Positions 16,537-24,588 of a DNA stretch of 64,000 bases are shown piece after piece; within the stretch, counting starts at the first letter, position 1; each line of letters starts with the position of its first letter. The position numbers and the translations under genes are program-made. Origin of the DNA: Kosakonia sp. H02 (GTDB lineage: Bacteria > Pseudomonadota > Gammaproteobacteria > Enterobacterales > Enterobacteriaceae); contig CP131915.1 in assembly GCA_030704225.1 (NCBI GenBank), positions 310,001-374,000 on the forward strand, read 5' to 3'. The notes beneath the pieces were generated by a model, which saw nothing but the letters and a program-made list of their open reading frames with translations, was not told the DNA's origin and did not search any database.

Positions 16537-18975
16537 TCAAACCTTTTGAATATCGACCAGGTTGGTGTGCTGCGGATTACCTTTCGCCAGCGGCGAAGGA
16601 CGGTGCGTGGTCAGCGTATTCATACAGCCGCCATGATCGACGCGATCGCCGTCCATATTGGCCTGATGCCACGCTCCCTGACCCATGGCGCTGACGCCCG
16701 GCATAATGCGCGGCGTCACTTTGGCCGCAATGCGCACTTCGCCGCGATCGTTGAACACGCGCACCATATCGCCGTGGGCGATACCGCGCCGCTCGGCATC
16801 AATCGGGTTGATCCACACTTCCTGACGGCAAGCCTCTTTCAGCACATCAATGTTGCCGTAGCTGGAGTGCGTGCGGGCTTTATAGTGAAAACCGAAAAGT
16901 TGCAGCGGGAATTTCTCGCGCGCCGGATCGTCCCAGCCTTCAAAGGTGGAGGCATACACCGGTAGCGGGCTTATCACTTCGTCTTTTTGCAGCTCCCAGG
17001 TGCTGGCAATGTTCGCCAGTTTGCTGGAGTAAACCTCAATTTTGCCGGACGGCGTTTTCAGCGGGTTGGCTTCGGGGTCGTCGCGGAATTTTTTATAGGC
17101 GACAAAATGGCCGTTCGGATCTTTGCGCTTATAAATGCCCATCGCTTTCAGCTCTTCATAGGAGGGCAGTTGCGGATCTTTGTCCACCATTTTGGCGTAC
17201 AGATACTTCAGCCACTCTTCTTGCGTGCGGCCTTCGGTGAACTGCTGATAAATATCCGGCCCGAGGCGGCGGGCGATTTCGCTGGTTATCCAGTAAATGC
17301 CTTTACGCTCGAATTTCGGTGCCGTTACCGGCTGGAGGAAAATCAGGTAGCCCATGTTCCCGGCATAATCGTTCGGAATGATGTCTTCCTGTTCGACGGT
17401 CATCAAATCCGGCAGCAGAATGTCGGCATACATCGCTGAAGAGGTCATGAAATTCTCAATCACCACAATCATTTCGCACTTGCTGTCATCTTGCAGAACG
17501 TCATGGGTGTGGTTGATATCGCCATGCTGGTTGGTAATGGTGTTACCGGCATAGTTCCAGATGAACTTAATGGGCACATCGAGCTTATCTTTGCCGCGTA
17601 CACCATCGCGCGTTGCGGTCATTTCCGGGCCGTGGTCAATGGCATCCGTCCAGGTGAAACAGGAGATGGACGTTTTCACCGGGTTCGCCGGCATCGGCAT
17701 ACGTTCAATGGTGATGGTGTAAGTGGATTCACGCGCGCCGCTGTTGCCGCCGTTAATGCCAACGTTGCCCGTGAGGATTGGCAGCATAGCAATGGCGCGG
17801 GAGGTCAGCTCGCCGTTTGCCTGGCGTTGCGGCCCCCAGCCCTGGCAGATATAAGCTGGTTTGGCAGTGCCAATTTCACGCGCCAGTTTGATGATCTTAT
17901 CGGCGGGAATCCCGGTGATGTGCGACGCCCACTGCGGTGTTTTCGCAATGCCGTCATCGCCCTGGCCGAGAATATACGCTTTGTAGTGACCGTTGGCGGG
18001 CGCATCGGCGGGCAGAGTTTTTTCATCGTAGCCGACGCAATATTTATCGAGGAATGGCTGGTCAACGAGATTTTCGTTGATCAGGACCCAGGCCATACCG
18101 GCGACTAATGCGGCATCAGTGCCGGGACGAATCGGCACCCATTCATCTTCACGCCCGGCGGCGGTGTCGGTATAACGCGGGTCAATGACAATCATCCGTG
18201 CATTGGAGCGCTCGCGCGCCTGTTCCAGAAAATAAGTGATGCCGCCGCCGCTCATGCGGGTTTCCGCCGGGTTATTACCGAACATCACCACCAGTTTGGT
18301 GTTTTCGATATCCGAGGTGCTGTTGCCTTCGTTGGAGCCATAGGTGTAGGGCATGGCGCAGGCGATTTGTGCGGTGCTGTATGTGCCGTACTGATTGAGA
18401 AAGCCGCCGTACATCGCCATCAGGCGGGCGATGATAGAGGCGGAAGGGGAAGAGCGGGTAATGTTGCCGCCGACAATGCCGGATGAGTAGTTAATGTAAA
18501 CCGCTTCGTTACCGTATTTTTGCACCACGCCTTTCAGGCTGTTGGCAATGGTATCGAGAGCTTCATCCCAGGTGATGCGCTCAAACTTGCCTTCGCCGCG
18601 TTTACCCACGCGTTTCATCGGGTAGTTAAGGCGATCCGGGTGATTGATGCGTCGGCGAATAGAGCGCCCGCGCAAACAGGCGCGAACCTGGTGATTGCCG
18701 TAAATATCCTCGCCAGTGTTGTCGGTTTCTACCCAGTAGACTTCGTCGTCGCGCACATGCAAACGCAATGCGCAGCGGCTACCACAGTTTACCGAACAGG
18801 CTCCCCACACCACTTTATCCGGCGCGGGCTGCATCGCCTGTTGTACTGCGGCAGCGGCGGAGCGCATGCCAAACGGGAGAGAAAAACTGCCTGCTGCCAG
18901 CGCCAGCGACCCTAACGCGGTGGATTTCACCAGCGTTCGGCGGCTGATCCCTCCGCTGTGTTCTGCTTCGGACAT
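16537..18975 (-). CDS. ynfE: DMSO/selenate-reductase-type molybdopterin subunit YnfE
   Basis: An 812-residue catalytic subunit. A Tat signal (SRRTLVKST then a hydrophobic stretch) covers the first 35 residues. The CSVNCGSRC and RACLRGRS region holds the FS0 Fe-S site, followed by the molybdopterin-guanine-dinucleotide domains (VVMFGNNPAETRMSGGG, IVIDPRYTDTA). It matches E. coli YnfE more closely than YnfF or DmsA, e.g. in the KFIWNYAGNT and VEQEDIIPNDYAGNMGY segments. K-12 has ynfE and ynfF in tandem; only one copy exists here. Known or proposed substrates of the group are S- and N-oxides and selenate. The upstream leader is AT-rich; no FNR site was found. Confidence 0.94.
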   Translation of the reverse strand: MSEAEHSGGISRRTLVKSTALGSLALAAGSFSLPFGMRSAAAAVQQAMQPAPDKVVWGACSVNCGSRCALRLHVRDDEVYWVETDNTGEDIYGNHQVRACLRGRSIRRRINHPDRLNYPMKRVGKRGEGKFERITWDEALDTIANSLKGVVQKYGNEAVYINYSSGIVGGNITRSSPSASIIARLMAMYGGFLNQYGTYSTAQIACAMPYTYGSNEGNSTSDIENTKLVVMFGNNPAETRMSGGGITYFLEQARERSNARMIVIDPRYTDTAAGREDEWVPIRPGTDAALVAGMAWVLINENLVDQPFLDKYCVGYDEKTLPADAPANGHYKAYILGQGDDGIAKTPQWASHITGIPADKIIKLAREIGTAKPAYICQGWGPQRQANGELTSRAIAMLPILTGNVGINGGNSGARESTYTITIERMPMPANPVKTSISCFTWTDAIDHGPEMTATRDGVRGKDKLDVPIKFIWNYAGNTITNQHGDINHTHDVLQDDSKCEMIVVIENFMTSSAMYADILLPDLMTVEQEDIIPNDYAGNMGYLIFLQPVTAPKFERKGIYWITSEIARRLGPDIYQQFTEGRTQEEWLKYLYAKMVDKDPQLPSYEELKAMGIYKRKDPNGHFVAYKKFRDDPEANPLKTPSGKIEVYSSKLANIASTWELQKDEVISPLPVYASTFEGWDDPAREKFPLQLFGFHYKARTHSSYGNIDVLKEACRQEVWINPIDAERRGIAHGDMVRVFNDRGEVRIAAKVTPRIMPGVSAMGQGAWHQANMDGDRVDHGGCMNTLTTHRPSPLAKGNPQHTNLVDIQKV

Positions 18976-19098
18976 AGCTCACTCCATTATTATTTATAAT
19001 TAAAAAATCTTACCTGCCCGAATTAGAAGCAGGCTAATGATGACGGTATCTTAATCATTAGGGAGTAGAAGAATCTTAAGCTTGATCAAATAGAGGAG

Positions 19099-19123
19099 AA
19101 TCCCCCTGGAAATAAGGGGGATT
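19099..19123 (-). terminator. Hairpin after ynfD
   Basis: AATCCCCC ... GGGGGATT, an 8-bp stem located 6 bases after the ynfD stop. The tail on the minus strand (CTCCTCTATTTG) is only moderately U-rich, while the plus-strand tail (TGATTTT) is similar, so it may work in both directions. Confidence 0.6.
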
Positions 19124-19128
19124 TGATT

Positions 19129-19410
19129 TTACTGATTGCCGTTAGTTGTTTCGTTCGACGGGGTTGCACCGCTGTTGCGGGTATAGAGAATTTTGTAGGT
19201 GTCATTAGCGCAATGGCCCACGACCTGTGCGCCAGCCTGATCGGCCTGGTCGTTTGGCACGATGGTTAACTCAAAGCCTGACTCCGGGACACCATTATTG
19301 ATGATTTTTTGCTGGATATCTGTTTTAACCCGTTCGCATGAATCCGGCGCGGCAAATGCAGGAACAGAACCCACCAGCAGTACACAGCACAGCCAACGTG
19401 AATATTGCAT
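19129..19410 (-). CDS. ynfD: DUF1161 periplasmic protein YnfD
   Basis: A 93-residue protein with a signal peptide (MQYSRWLCCVLLVGSVPAFA) and a small mature domain with two Cys (DSCERVK and VGHCANDTYKILY), the DUF1161 pattern. Position and length agree with E. coli YnfD. Function unknown. The start at 19410 has a strong AAGGAGG site 5 bases upstream, so the 13 extra in-frame residues before it are left out. Confidence 0.9.
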   Translation of the reverse strand: MQYSRWLCCVLLVGSVPAFAAPDSCERVKTDIQQKIINNGVPESGFELTIVPNDQADQAGAQVVGHCANDTYKILYTRNSGATPSNETTNGNQ

Positions 19411-19602
19411 GCTCGCCTCCTTATATTTTGTCCGTTTTAAGCTTAGCACTTGTCCTGATTGCTAAAGGTAAATCTCTGAATCTTCTTAACTACTTCTTAA
19501 ACCAGGCACATACCCGACAATTCGCTGCACTGTGTTGTAAAGGAATGTTGTAAGGAATGTAGTAAAGGATTTGCTACTATAAGCGCCATTGAGAAGAAAA
19601 CT

Positions 19603-20325
19603 GTGGTGAACCCGTTGAAAAAACAGTTATTACTTGTCTCTCTGGCCGTGCTGTTGGCCGGGTGTGATGAGAAGAAAGGTCCCGTATCGTTCACGCCAGA
19701 GATGGCGAGTTTTTCAAATGAATTTGATTTTGATCCGCTGCGCGGCGCAGTCAAAGAGTTTAGCCAGACGCTGCTCAATGAGAAGGGCGAAGTGACGAAG
19801 CGCGTCAGCGGCACGATGTCGAAAGAGGGCTGTTTTGATACGCTCGAACTCCACGATCTGGAGAATAACAGCGGCGTATCGCTGGTGCTGGATGCCAACT
19901 ATTATCTCGAAGCGGACACCCAGGAAAAACGGCTGCGTTTGCAGGGAAAATGCCAGTTGGCCGAATTCCCGTCAGCAGGTGTCACCTGGGATACGGATGA
20001 CAAAGGTTTTATCGTGCGCGCTTCCGGCAAAGATATGGAAGTGACCTACCGCTACGATGACGAAGGTTATCCGTTGGGAAAATCCACCACCTCGAAAGAT
20101 ATGCACCTGAACGTTGCGTCCACGCCGTCAACGGATAAGCACAAAAAGCTCGATTACACGTCGATCAGCACCTTAAATGACAAACCGCTGAGCAAGGTTA
20201 AACAGACCTGTGATTATGACAGCCATGACAACCCGGTCAGTTGCGGCCTGGAGATTGTGGATGAGAGCGTCACGCCGCAGGTGACGCATAAGTACAACAT
20301 CAAAAACACCATTGAGTATTACTGA
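19603..20325 (+). CDS. ynfC: UPF0257 lipoprotein YnfC
   Basis: A 240-residue lipoprotein starting from GTG at 19603 (a second GTG follows at 19606), with GAGAAG 6 bases upstream. The signal ends in the lipobox LLAGC with Cys near residue 22. The residues after it (DEKKG) do not include Asp at +2 in the strict retention sense beyond the first D, so sorting is uncertain. The FTPEMASFSNEFDFDPLRG segment and the DYTSISTLNDKPL region match E. coli YnfC. Function unknown. A terminator overlaps the 3' end of the convergent speG. Confidence 0.9.
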   Translation: MVNPLKKQLLLVSLAVLLAGCDEKKGPVSFTPEMASFSNEFDFDPLRGAVKEFSQTLLNEKGEVTKRVSGTMSKEGCFDTLELHDLENNSGVSLVLDANYYLEADTQEKRLRLQGKCQLAEFPSAGVTWDTDDKGFIVRASGKDMEVTYRYDDEGYPLGKSTTSKDMHLNVASTPSTDKHKKLDYTSISTLNDKPLSKVKQTCDYDSHDNPVSCGLEIVDESVTPQVTHKYNIKNTIEYY

Positions 20326-20334
20326 TGCCGTTAA

Positions 20335-20362
20335 CCGCCGCGCTTACTGCGCGGTGGGTTTT
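20335..20362 (+). terminator. Terminator of ynfC inside the speG 3' end
   Basis: CCGCCGCGC, loop TTACT, GCGCGGTGG (one G-T pair), then GTTTT. The loop contains the speG stop codon, so the last speG codons and the ynfC terminator share DNA. Confidence 0.75.
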
Positions 20363-20904
20363 AACAGAGTGCTGCCGCTGGTTTTATGTTCTTCGAGGTA
20401 CTGCTGCTGGAAAATACACATGCGGATGGTGTTGCGGTACTCGCCGTTAATAAAGAACTCATGAATCAATTCTCCCTCCACCTTAAACCCCAGCTTGCGG
20501 TAAATGTGAATGGCTTTCTCATTCTCTTTATCAACGATGAGATAGAGCTTATACAGGTTTAACACCGTAAAACCGTAATCCATTGCCAGCTTAGCCGCTT
20601 TCGAGGCCAGCCCTTTGCCCTGATAATCCGGGGAGATGATTATCTGGAATTCGGCGCGGCGGTGCACATGGTTGATCTCCACCAGTTCCACCAGCCCGGC
20701 GTTTTCGCCATCGCATTCGACTACGAAACGGCGCTCGCTTTGATCGTGAATATGCTTGTCGTACAGATCGGAGAGTTCAACAAACGCTTCGTAGGGTTCT
20801 TCAAACCAGTAACGCATTACGCTCGCGTTGTTGTCGAGCTGATGGACAAAGCGCAGGTCCTCGCGCTCAAGCGGGCGAAGACGAACGGTATACGCATCAC
20901 TCAT
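20344..20904 (-). CDS. speG: Spermidine N1-acetyltransferase SpeG
   Basis: A 186-residue GNAT acetyltransferase, nearly identical in pattern to E. coli SpeG (186 residues). The acetyl-CoA loop is PDYQGKGLASKA, and the acidic spermidine-binding residues lie in the N-terminal third (HQLDNNASVMRYWFEEPYE). It acetylates spermidine and spermine with acetyl-CoA, limiting polyamine toxicity, and is a dodecamer in other species. It lies downstream of ynfB on the same strand. Confidence 0.96.
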   Translation of the reverse strand: MSDAYTVRLRPLEREDLRFVHQLDNNASVMRYWFEEPYEAFVELSDLYDKHIHDQSERRFVVECDGENAGLVELVEINHVHRRAEFQIIISPDYQGKGLASKAAKLAMDYGFTVLNLYKLYLIVDKENEKAIHIYRKLGFKVEGELIHEFFINGEYRNTIRMCIFQQQYLEEHKTSGSTLLKPTAQ

Positions 20905-20955
20905 GAAAAATCCTTTCTCTGAAGTGGAAGCGGGCGCGCAATGCGCCCGGCGCGG

Positions 20956-21294
20956 TTACTGAACCTGACGACCAGTGCGGCGGTCGAGGCAGCGCAGTGT
21001 ATTGGGTTCCCAGTACGCGTTTAAGTTACTGCTTTTCTGGCAGTTATCCTGGGCATCAAACGCGACGTCGCTTTTATCCCACTCTTTTTCCACGCGCTTG
21101 TTCACTTTGTTGCGCAGGCTACGGGTGTCATTCCATTGCTCTTTTTCCATCGCCGCAGATTGACGGCTTTGTGCGTTGTCGCCGGATTCAATCACCAGAC
21201 GGTTGGTTTCAGCCATTGCGGAAGTGGTGTACACGATGGCACCCAGCGTCAGCATTGCGGTGAGGCACAGGCGTTTGCTAAGTGTAGAAGTCAT
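20956..21294 (-). CDS. ynfB: UPF0482 periplasmic protein YnfB
   Basis: A 112-residue secreted protein: signal peptide ending near AMA (residue 28), then a charged mature part with WNDTRSLRNKVNKRVEKEWDK, one Cys pair (DNCQKS and LRCLD) and RRTGRQVQ at the end. It corresponds to E. coli YnfB (113 residues) in position and length. Function unknown. A GC-rich hairpin at 20932-20948 separates it from speG. Confidence 0.9.
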   Translation of the reverse strand: MTSTLSKRLCLTAMLTLGAIVYTTSAMAETNRLVIESGDNAQSRQSAAMEKEQWNDTRSLRNKVNKRVEKEWDKSDVAFDAQDNCQKSSNLNAYWEPNTLRCLDRRTGRQVQ

Positions 21295-21427
21295 TGCGGT
21301 GTCCTTTATCAGGGAAGAAACGGCTCTATTCTATGCGATCTCCGCCAGCCAGCATACCGGGGCGAAACCGACAGTAAGAGCATTATCAGGTAAGATAGTT
21401 CAACCAATATTGAATAAACGTGTCGAC

Positions 21428-21754
21428 ATGCTGAAAACCACACTGCTTTTCTTTGCCACTGCGCTCTGCGAAATCCTCGGATGTTTTTTACCATGGTTAT
21501 GGCTTAAACGTAGCGGCACGCCGTTATTACTCATCCCCGCAGCACTTTCCCTGGCACTGTTTGTCTGGCTGTTAACGTTACATCCGGCCGCCAGCGGGCG
21601 CGTATATGCCGCTTACGGCGGCGTTTATGTCTGCACGGCGCTGCTCTGGCTGCGCGTGGTCGATGGCGTCAAACTCAGCATTTATGACTGGCTGGGTGCC
21701 GCGATTGCGATGTGCGGAATGTTAATTATTGTTGCCGGATGGGGACGCGCCTGA
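21428..21754 (+). CDS. ynfA: Inner-membrane protein YnfA
   Basis: A 108-residue protein with four membrane helices, same length and near-identical pattern to E. coli YnfA (ATALCEILGCFLPWLW, HPAASGRVYAAYGGVYV, GMLIIVAGWGR). It belongs to UPF0060, related in fold to small multidrug resistance proteins. Related Shigella YnfA has been reported as an SMR-type exporter. Start at 21428; longer upstream frames run through the divergent ynfB promoter region. Confidence 0.92.
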   Translation: MLKTTLLFFATALCEILGCFLPWLWLKRSGTPLLLIPAALSLALFVWLLTLHPAASGRVYAAYGGVYVCTALLWLRVVDGVKLSIYDWLGAAIAMCGMLIIVAGWGRA

Positions 21755-21873
21755 GGAAACATTAGTTATTTTTTTGTGATCAAACGCGGCTTTTTTGATC
21801 GTTATACTTGTATGGTAGTTGCCTGAATGCGTAAGTTTCTTGCATCACGTTAAATTGATGCAAGGAATATCCT

Positions 21874-21993
21874 ATGAAAATCGTAGGGATCCATCTCCTT
21901 ATTACCTCGCCTGCGCGCAAGCTCACGGCCGCATCCTCCCTGAAATATCTTCTCTGCCTGTCGGTTATGCGACGGGCAGATCGCATGCTGTAA
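21874..21993 (+). pseudogene. rspA: Remnant of the 5' end of rspA
   Basis: A good ribosome site (AAGGA, 7 bases) precedes an ATG whose first 18 residues, MKIVGIHLLITSPARKLT, match the start of E. coli RspA (MKIV, then I/V-T-S/C-P-A/G-R) position by position. After that the frame loses similarity and stops at residue 39. RspA is a 400-residue enolase-superfamily dehydratase usually upstream of rspB. Nearly all of it has been lost by deletion, leaving its start signals in front of rspB. The residual ORF could still be translated as a leader. Confidence 0.7.
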
Positions 21994-22025
21994 AACGCGT
22001 TAGACGCGTAATAAAGGAAAGCGAT

Positions 22026-23042
22026 ATGAAAAGTGTGGTAATCGAACAACCGAACCAATTAACCCTGGCTGACCGCCCATTACCGCAGCCCGCTGCCGGG
22101 GAAGTGCGCGTCAAAGTGAAACTCGCCGGTATTTGTGGCTCTGATAGCCACATTTATCGGGGACACAACCCTTTTGCTAAATACCCGCGCGTTATCGGCC
22201 ATGAGTTTTACGGGTTGATTGATGCCGTTGGCGAAGGCGTTTCGCCGTCGCGCCTTGGCGAGCGCGTTTCGGTTGATCCGGTCATTAGCTGCGGCCATTG
22301 CTATCCGTGTTCCATCGGCAAGCCGAATGTCTGCACCGAACTCGTGGTGTTGGGTGTGCATCGCGACGGCGGCTTTAGCGAATACGCGGCGGTTCCGGCG
22401 CGCAATGCCTGGACAATCCCGGACACCATTCCTGATGAAGACGCCGTGATGGTGGAGCCGTTTACCATTGCCGCCAATGTCACCGGCCAGGTGCAGCCTG
22501 GGGAAAATGATATCGCGCTGATTTATGGCGCAGGCCCGATGGGGTTGACCACGTTGCAGGCGCTGAAGGGCGTCTACAAGGTGAAACAGGTGATTGTCGC
22601 TGACAGGATCGACGAGCGTCTGGCAATGGCCCAGCGCAGCGGGGCTGATGTTGTGATTAATAACAGCCAACGGCCATTGCAGGAAACGCTGGGGGAAGCG
22701 GGAATCAAACCGACTTTAATCGTGGATGCCGCCTGCCATCCGTCGATTTTACAGGAAGCGATTACCCTGGCATCACCTGCCGCGCGCATTGTGATCATGG
22801 GATTTTCCAGCGAGCCCAGCCAAATCATTCAGCAGGGCATTACCGGCAAAGAGCTGTCGATTTTCTCATCGCGCCTGAATGCCAATAAATTCCCGGTGGT
22901 GATCGACTGGCTCACGCGAGGGTTAATCGATCCCGGCAAATTAGTGACGCATAAATTTGATTATCAACATGTCACCGATGCGATTGAACTGTTTGAAAAA
23001 GATCAGCGGCGCTGCTGTAAGGTCTTGTTAACGTTCAGTTAA
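22026..23042 (+). CDS. rspB: Zinc-type alcohol/polyol dehydrogenase RspB
   Basis: A 338-residue medium-chain dehydrogenase. The catalytic zinc ligands are in GICGSDSH and VIGHEFYG, the structural zinc site is CGHCYPCSIGKPNVC, and the NAD(P) loop is GAGPMG. It matches E. coli RspB (339 residues), proposed to act on a hexonate derivative made by RspA. Here rspA is gone, so RspB may have another role. Start at 22026 with AAGGA 7 bases upstream. ydfJ follows within 30 bases, indicating an operon. Confidence 0.93.
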   Translation: MKSVVIEQPNQLTLADRPLPQPAAGEVRVKVKLAGICGSDSHIYRGHNPFAKYPRVIGHEFYGLIDAVGEGVSPSRLGERVSVDPVISCGHCYPCSIGKPNVCTELVVLGVHRDGGFSEYAAVPARNAWTIPDTIPDEDAVMVEPFTIAANVTGQVQPGENDIALIYGAGPMGLTTLQALKGVYKVKQVIVADRIDERLAMAQRSGADVVINNSQRPLQETLGEAGIKPTLIVDAACHPSILQEAITLASPAARIVIMGFSSEPSQIIQQGITGKELSIFSSRLNANKFPVVIDWLTRGLIDPGKLVTHKFDYQHVTDAIELFEKDQRRCCKVLLTFS

Positions 23043-23067
23043 AAACAACTTTATCGAGATGGCCATT

Positions 23068-24444
23068 ATGACTCAAGTTAACCCTGAAAGAACGACATCG
23101 GATCTGGTGAAAGCCGCAGTATCCGGCTGGCTGGGGACGGCGCTGGAATTTATGGATTTCCAGCTCTATTCCCTCGGCGCGGCGCTGGTGTTTCACGAGA
23201 TCTTCTTCCCTGAACAATCCGCCGCCATGGCGTTGATCCTGGCGATGGGTACCTACGGCGCAGGGTATATCGCGCGCATTATCGGCGCATTTGTCTTCGG
23301 AAAAATGGGGGATCGGATCGGGCGTAAAAAAGTGCTGTTTATCACCATCACCATGATGGGGATCTGTACCACGCTGATCGGTTTTTTACCCACCTACGCG
23401 CAAATTGGCATTTTCGCCCCGGTGCTGCTGGTTACACTGCGCATTATCCAGGGACTGGGCGCAGGCGCAGAAATCTCCGGCGCGGGAACCATGCTTGCGG
23501 AGTACGCACCAAAAGGCAAACGCGGCATTATCTCTTCGCTGGTAGCGATGGGGACGAACTGCGGTACGTTGAGCGCAACGGCCATCTGGGCAGTGATGTT
23601 TTTTGCCCTCGATCGTGAAGAGCTTCTGGCCTGGGGCTGGCGCGTCCCGTTTATTGCAAGTGTAGTGGTGATGCTGTTTGCCATCTGGCTGCGTCTGAAC
23701 CTGAAAGAGAGCCCAGTGTTCGAGCAGGTTCACGAAGGGGCGCAGGCTCCGGCGAAAATTCAGCCTGCGGAAACGGGACTTGGCGCGATGTTCAGCAGTA
23801 AAACATTCTGGCTGGCGACCGGCCTGCGCTTCGGTCAGGCGGGGAATTCGGGGCTGATTCAGACTTTCCTGGCGGGCTATCTGGTGCAGACGCTGCTGTT
23901 CGAAAAGCGCATTCCCACGGATGCCTTAATGATCAGCTCCATTATTGGTTTTCTGACCATCCCGCTACTGGGCTGGCTGTCCGATAAAGTGGGCCGCCGC
24001 TTGCCCTACATCGGCTTGTGTATTGCGTCGATTATCCTCGCGTACCCGATGATGGCGCTGATCGTTGATAAGAGCTATTCGCCGGGCGTGATTATGCTAT
24101 CGATCATCGTTATCCATAACGTCGCCGTGCTGGGGCTGTTTGCGCTGGAGAATATCACCATGGCAGAGATGTTCGGCTCGCGTAACCGTTTTACGCGTAT
24201 GGCGATTTCGAAAGAGGCGGGCGGTCTGGTGGCGGTCGGTTTCGGCCCGGTACTGGCGGGGATCTTCTGCAATATGACCGGCTCCTGGTGGCCGATTGTG
24301 GCGATGTTGGTCGCGTATTCGTTACTGGGACTAGTCGCAGCGATACTGATGCCGGAAGTGTGCGATCGTGATTTGAACATTCTGGAAGATGCCGCTGAAC
24401 CCCGCGCAACGACACAACCGGTAGGTTCCCGGAACTATATCTGA
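23068..24444 (+). CDS. ydfJ: MFS transporter YdfJ, intact
   Basis: A 458-residue metabolite:H+ symporter of the sugar/MHS class with 12 helices. The MFS loop motif GKMGDRIGRKK follows helix 2, and its repeat GWLSDKVGRR is in the second half. It is the full-length form of the E. coli gene ydfJ, which in K-12 is split by the Qin prophage. Start chosen at 23068 (MTQVNPER). An in-frame ATG at 23059 adds three residues, and neither has a strong ribosome site. Placed between rspB and ydfI, it probably imports the hexonate-like substrate they use. Confidence 0.9.
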   Translation: MTQVNPERTTSDLVKAAVSGWLGTALEFMDFQLYSLGAALVFHEIFFPEQSAAMALILAMGTYGAGYIARIIGAFVFGKMGDRIGRKKVLFITITMMGICTTLIGFLPTYAQIGIFAPVLLVTLRIIQGLGAGAEISGAGTMLAEYAPKGKRGIISSLVAMGTNCGTLSATAIWAVMFFALDREELLAWGWRVPFIASVVVMLFAIWLRLNLKESPVFEQVHEGAQAPAKIQPAETGLGAMFSSKTFWLATGLRFGQAGNSGLIQTFLAGYLVQTLLFEKRIPTDALMISSIIGFLTIPLLGWLSDKVGRRLPYIGLCIASIILAYPMMALIVDKSYSPGVIMLSIIVIHNVAVLGLFALENITMAEMFGSRNRFTRMAISKEAGGLVAVGFGPVLAGIFCNMTGSWWPIVAMLVAYSLLGLVAAILMPEVCDRDLNILEDAAEPRATTQPVGSRNYI

Positions 24445-24510
24445 CGCCGTTATATAGCCGGGATTTCGACACATTTAGTTACCATTCTAGTTAGTGTAGT
24501 CCGCAATTCC

Positions 24511-24539
24511 TGTCGCAAATCATAGTCTGGTTTGCGACA
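24511..24539. promoter_or_regulatory. 9-bp inverted repeat upstream of ydfI
   Basis: TGTCGCAAA, 11 bases, TTTGCGACA: perfect arms, 49 bases before the ydfI ATG. No T-run follows, so a regulator operator is more likely than a terminator. RspR (YdfH), encoded just downstream, is one candidate binder. Confidence 0.5.
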
Positions 24540-24588
24540 GCCCGTAATCTATTGAACCACTGTTTCACTTAATAAGAAGAGTCTCACC

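Noticed and set aside
18976..19090. FNR site before ynfE
   Set aside because: The only similar word, TTGATCAA at 19082-19089, lacks the four-base spacer of the FNR consensus.
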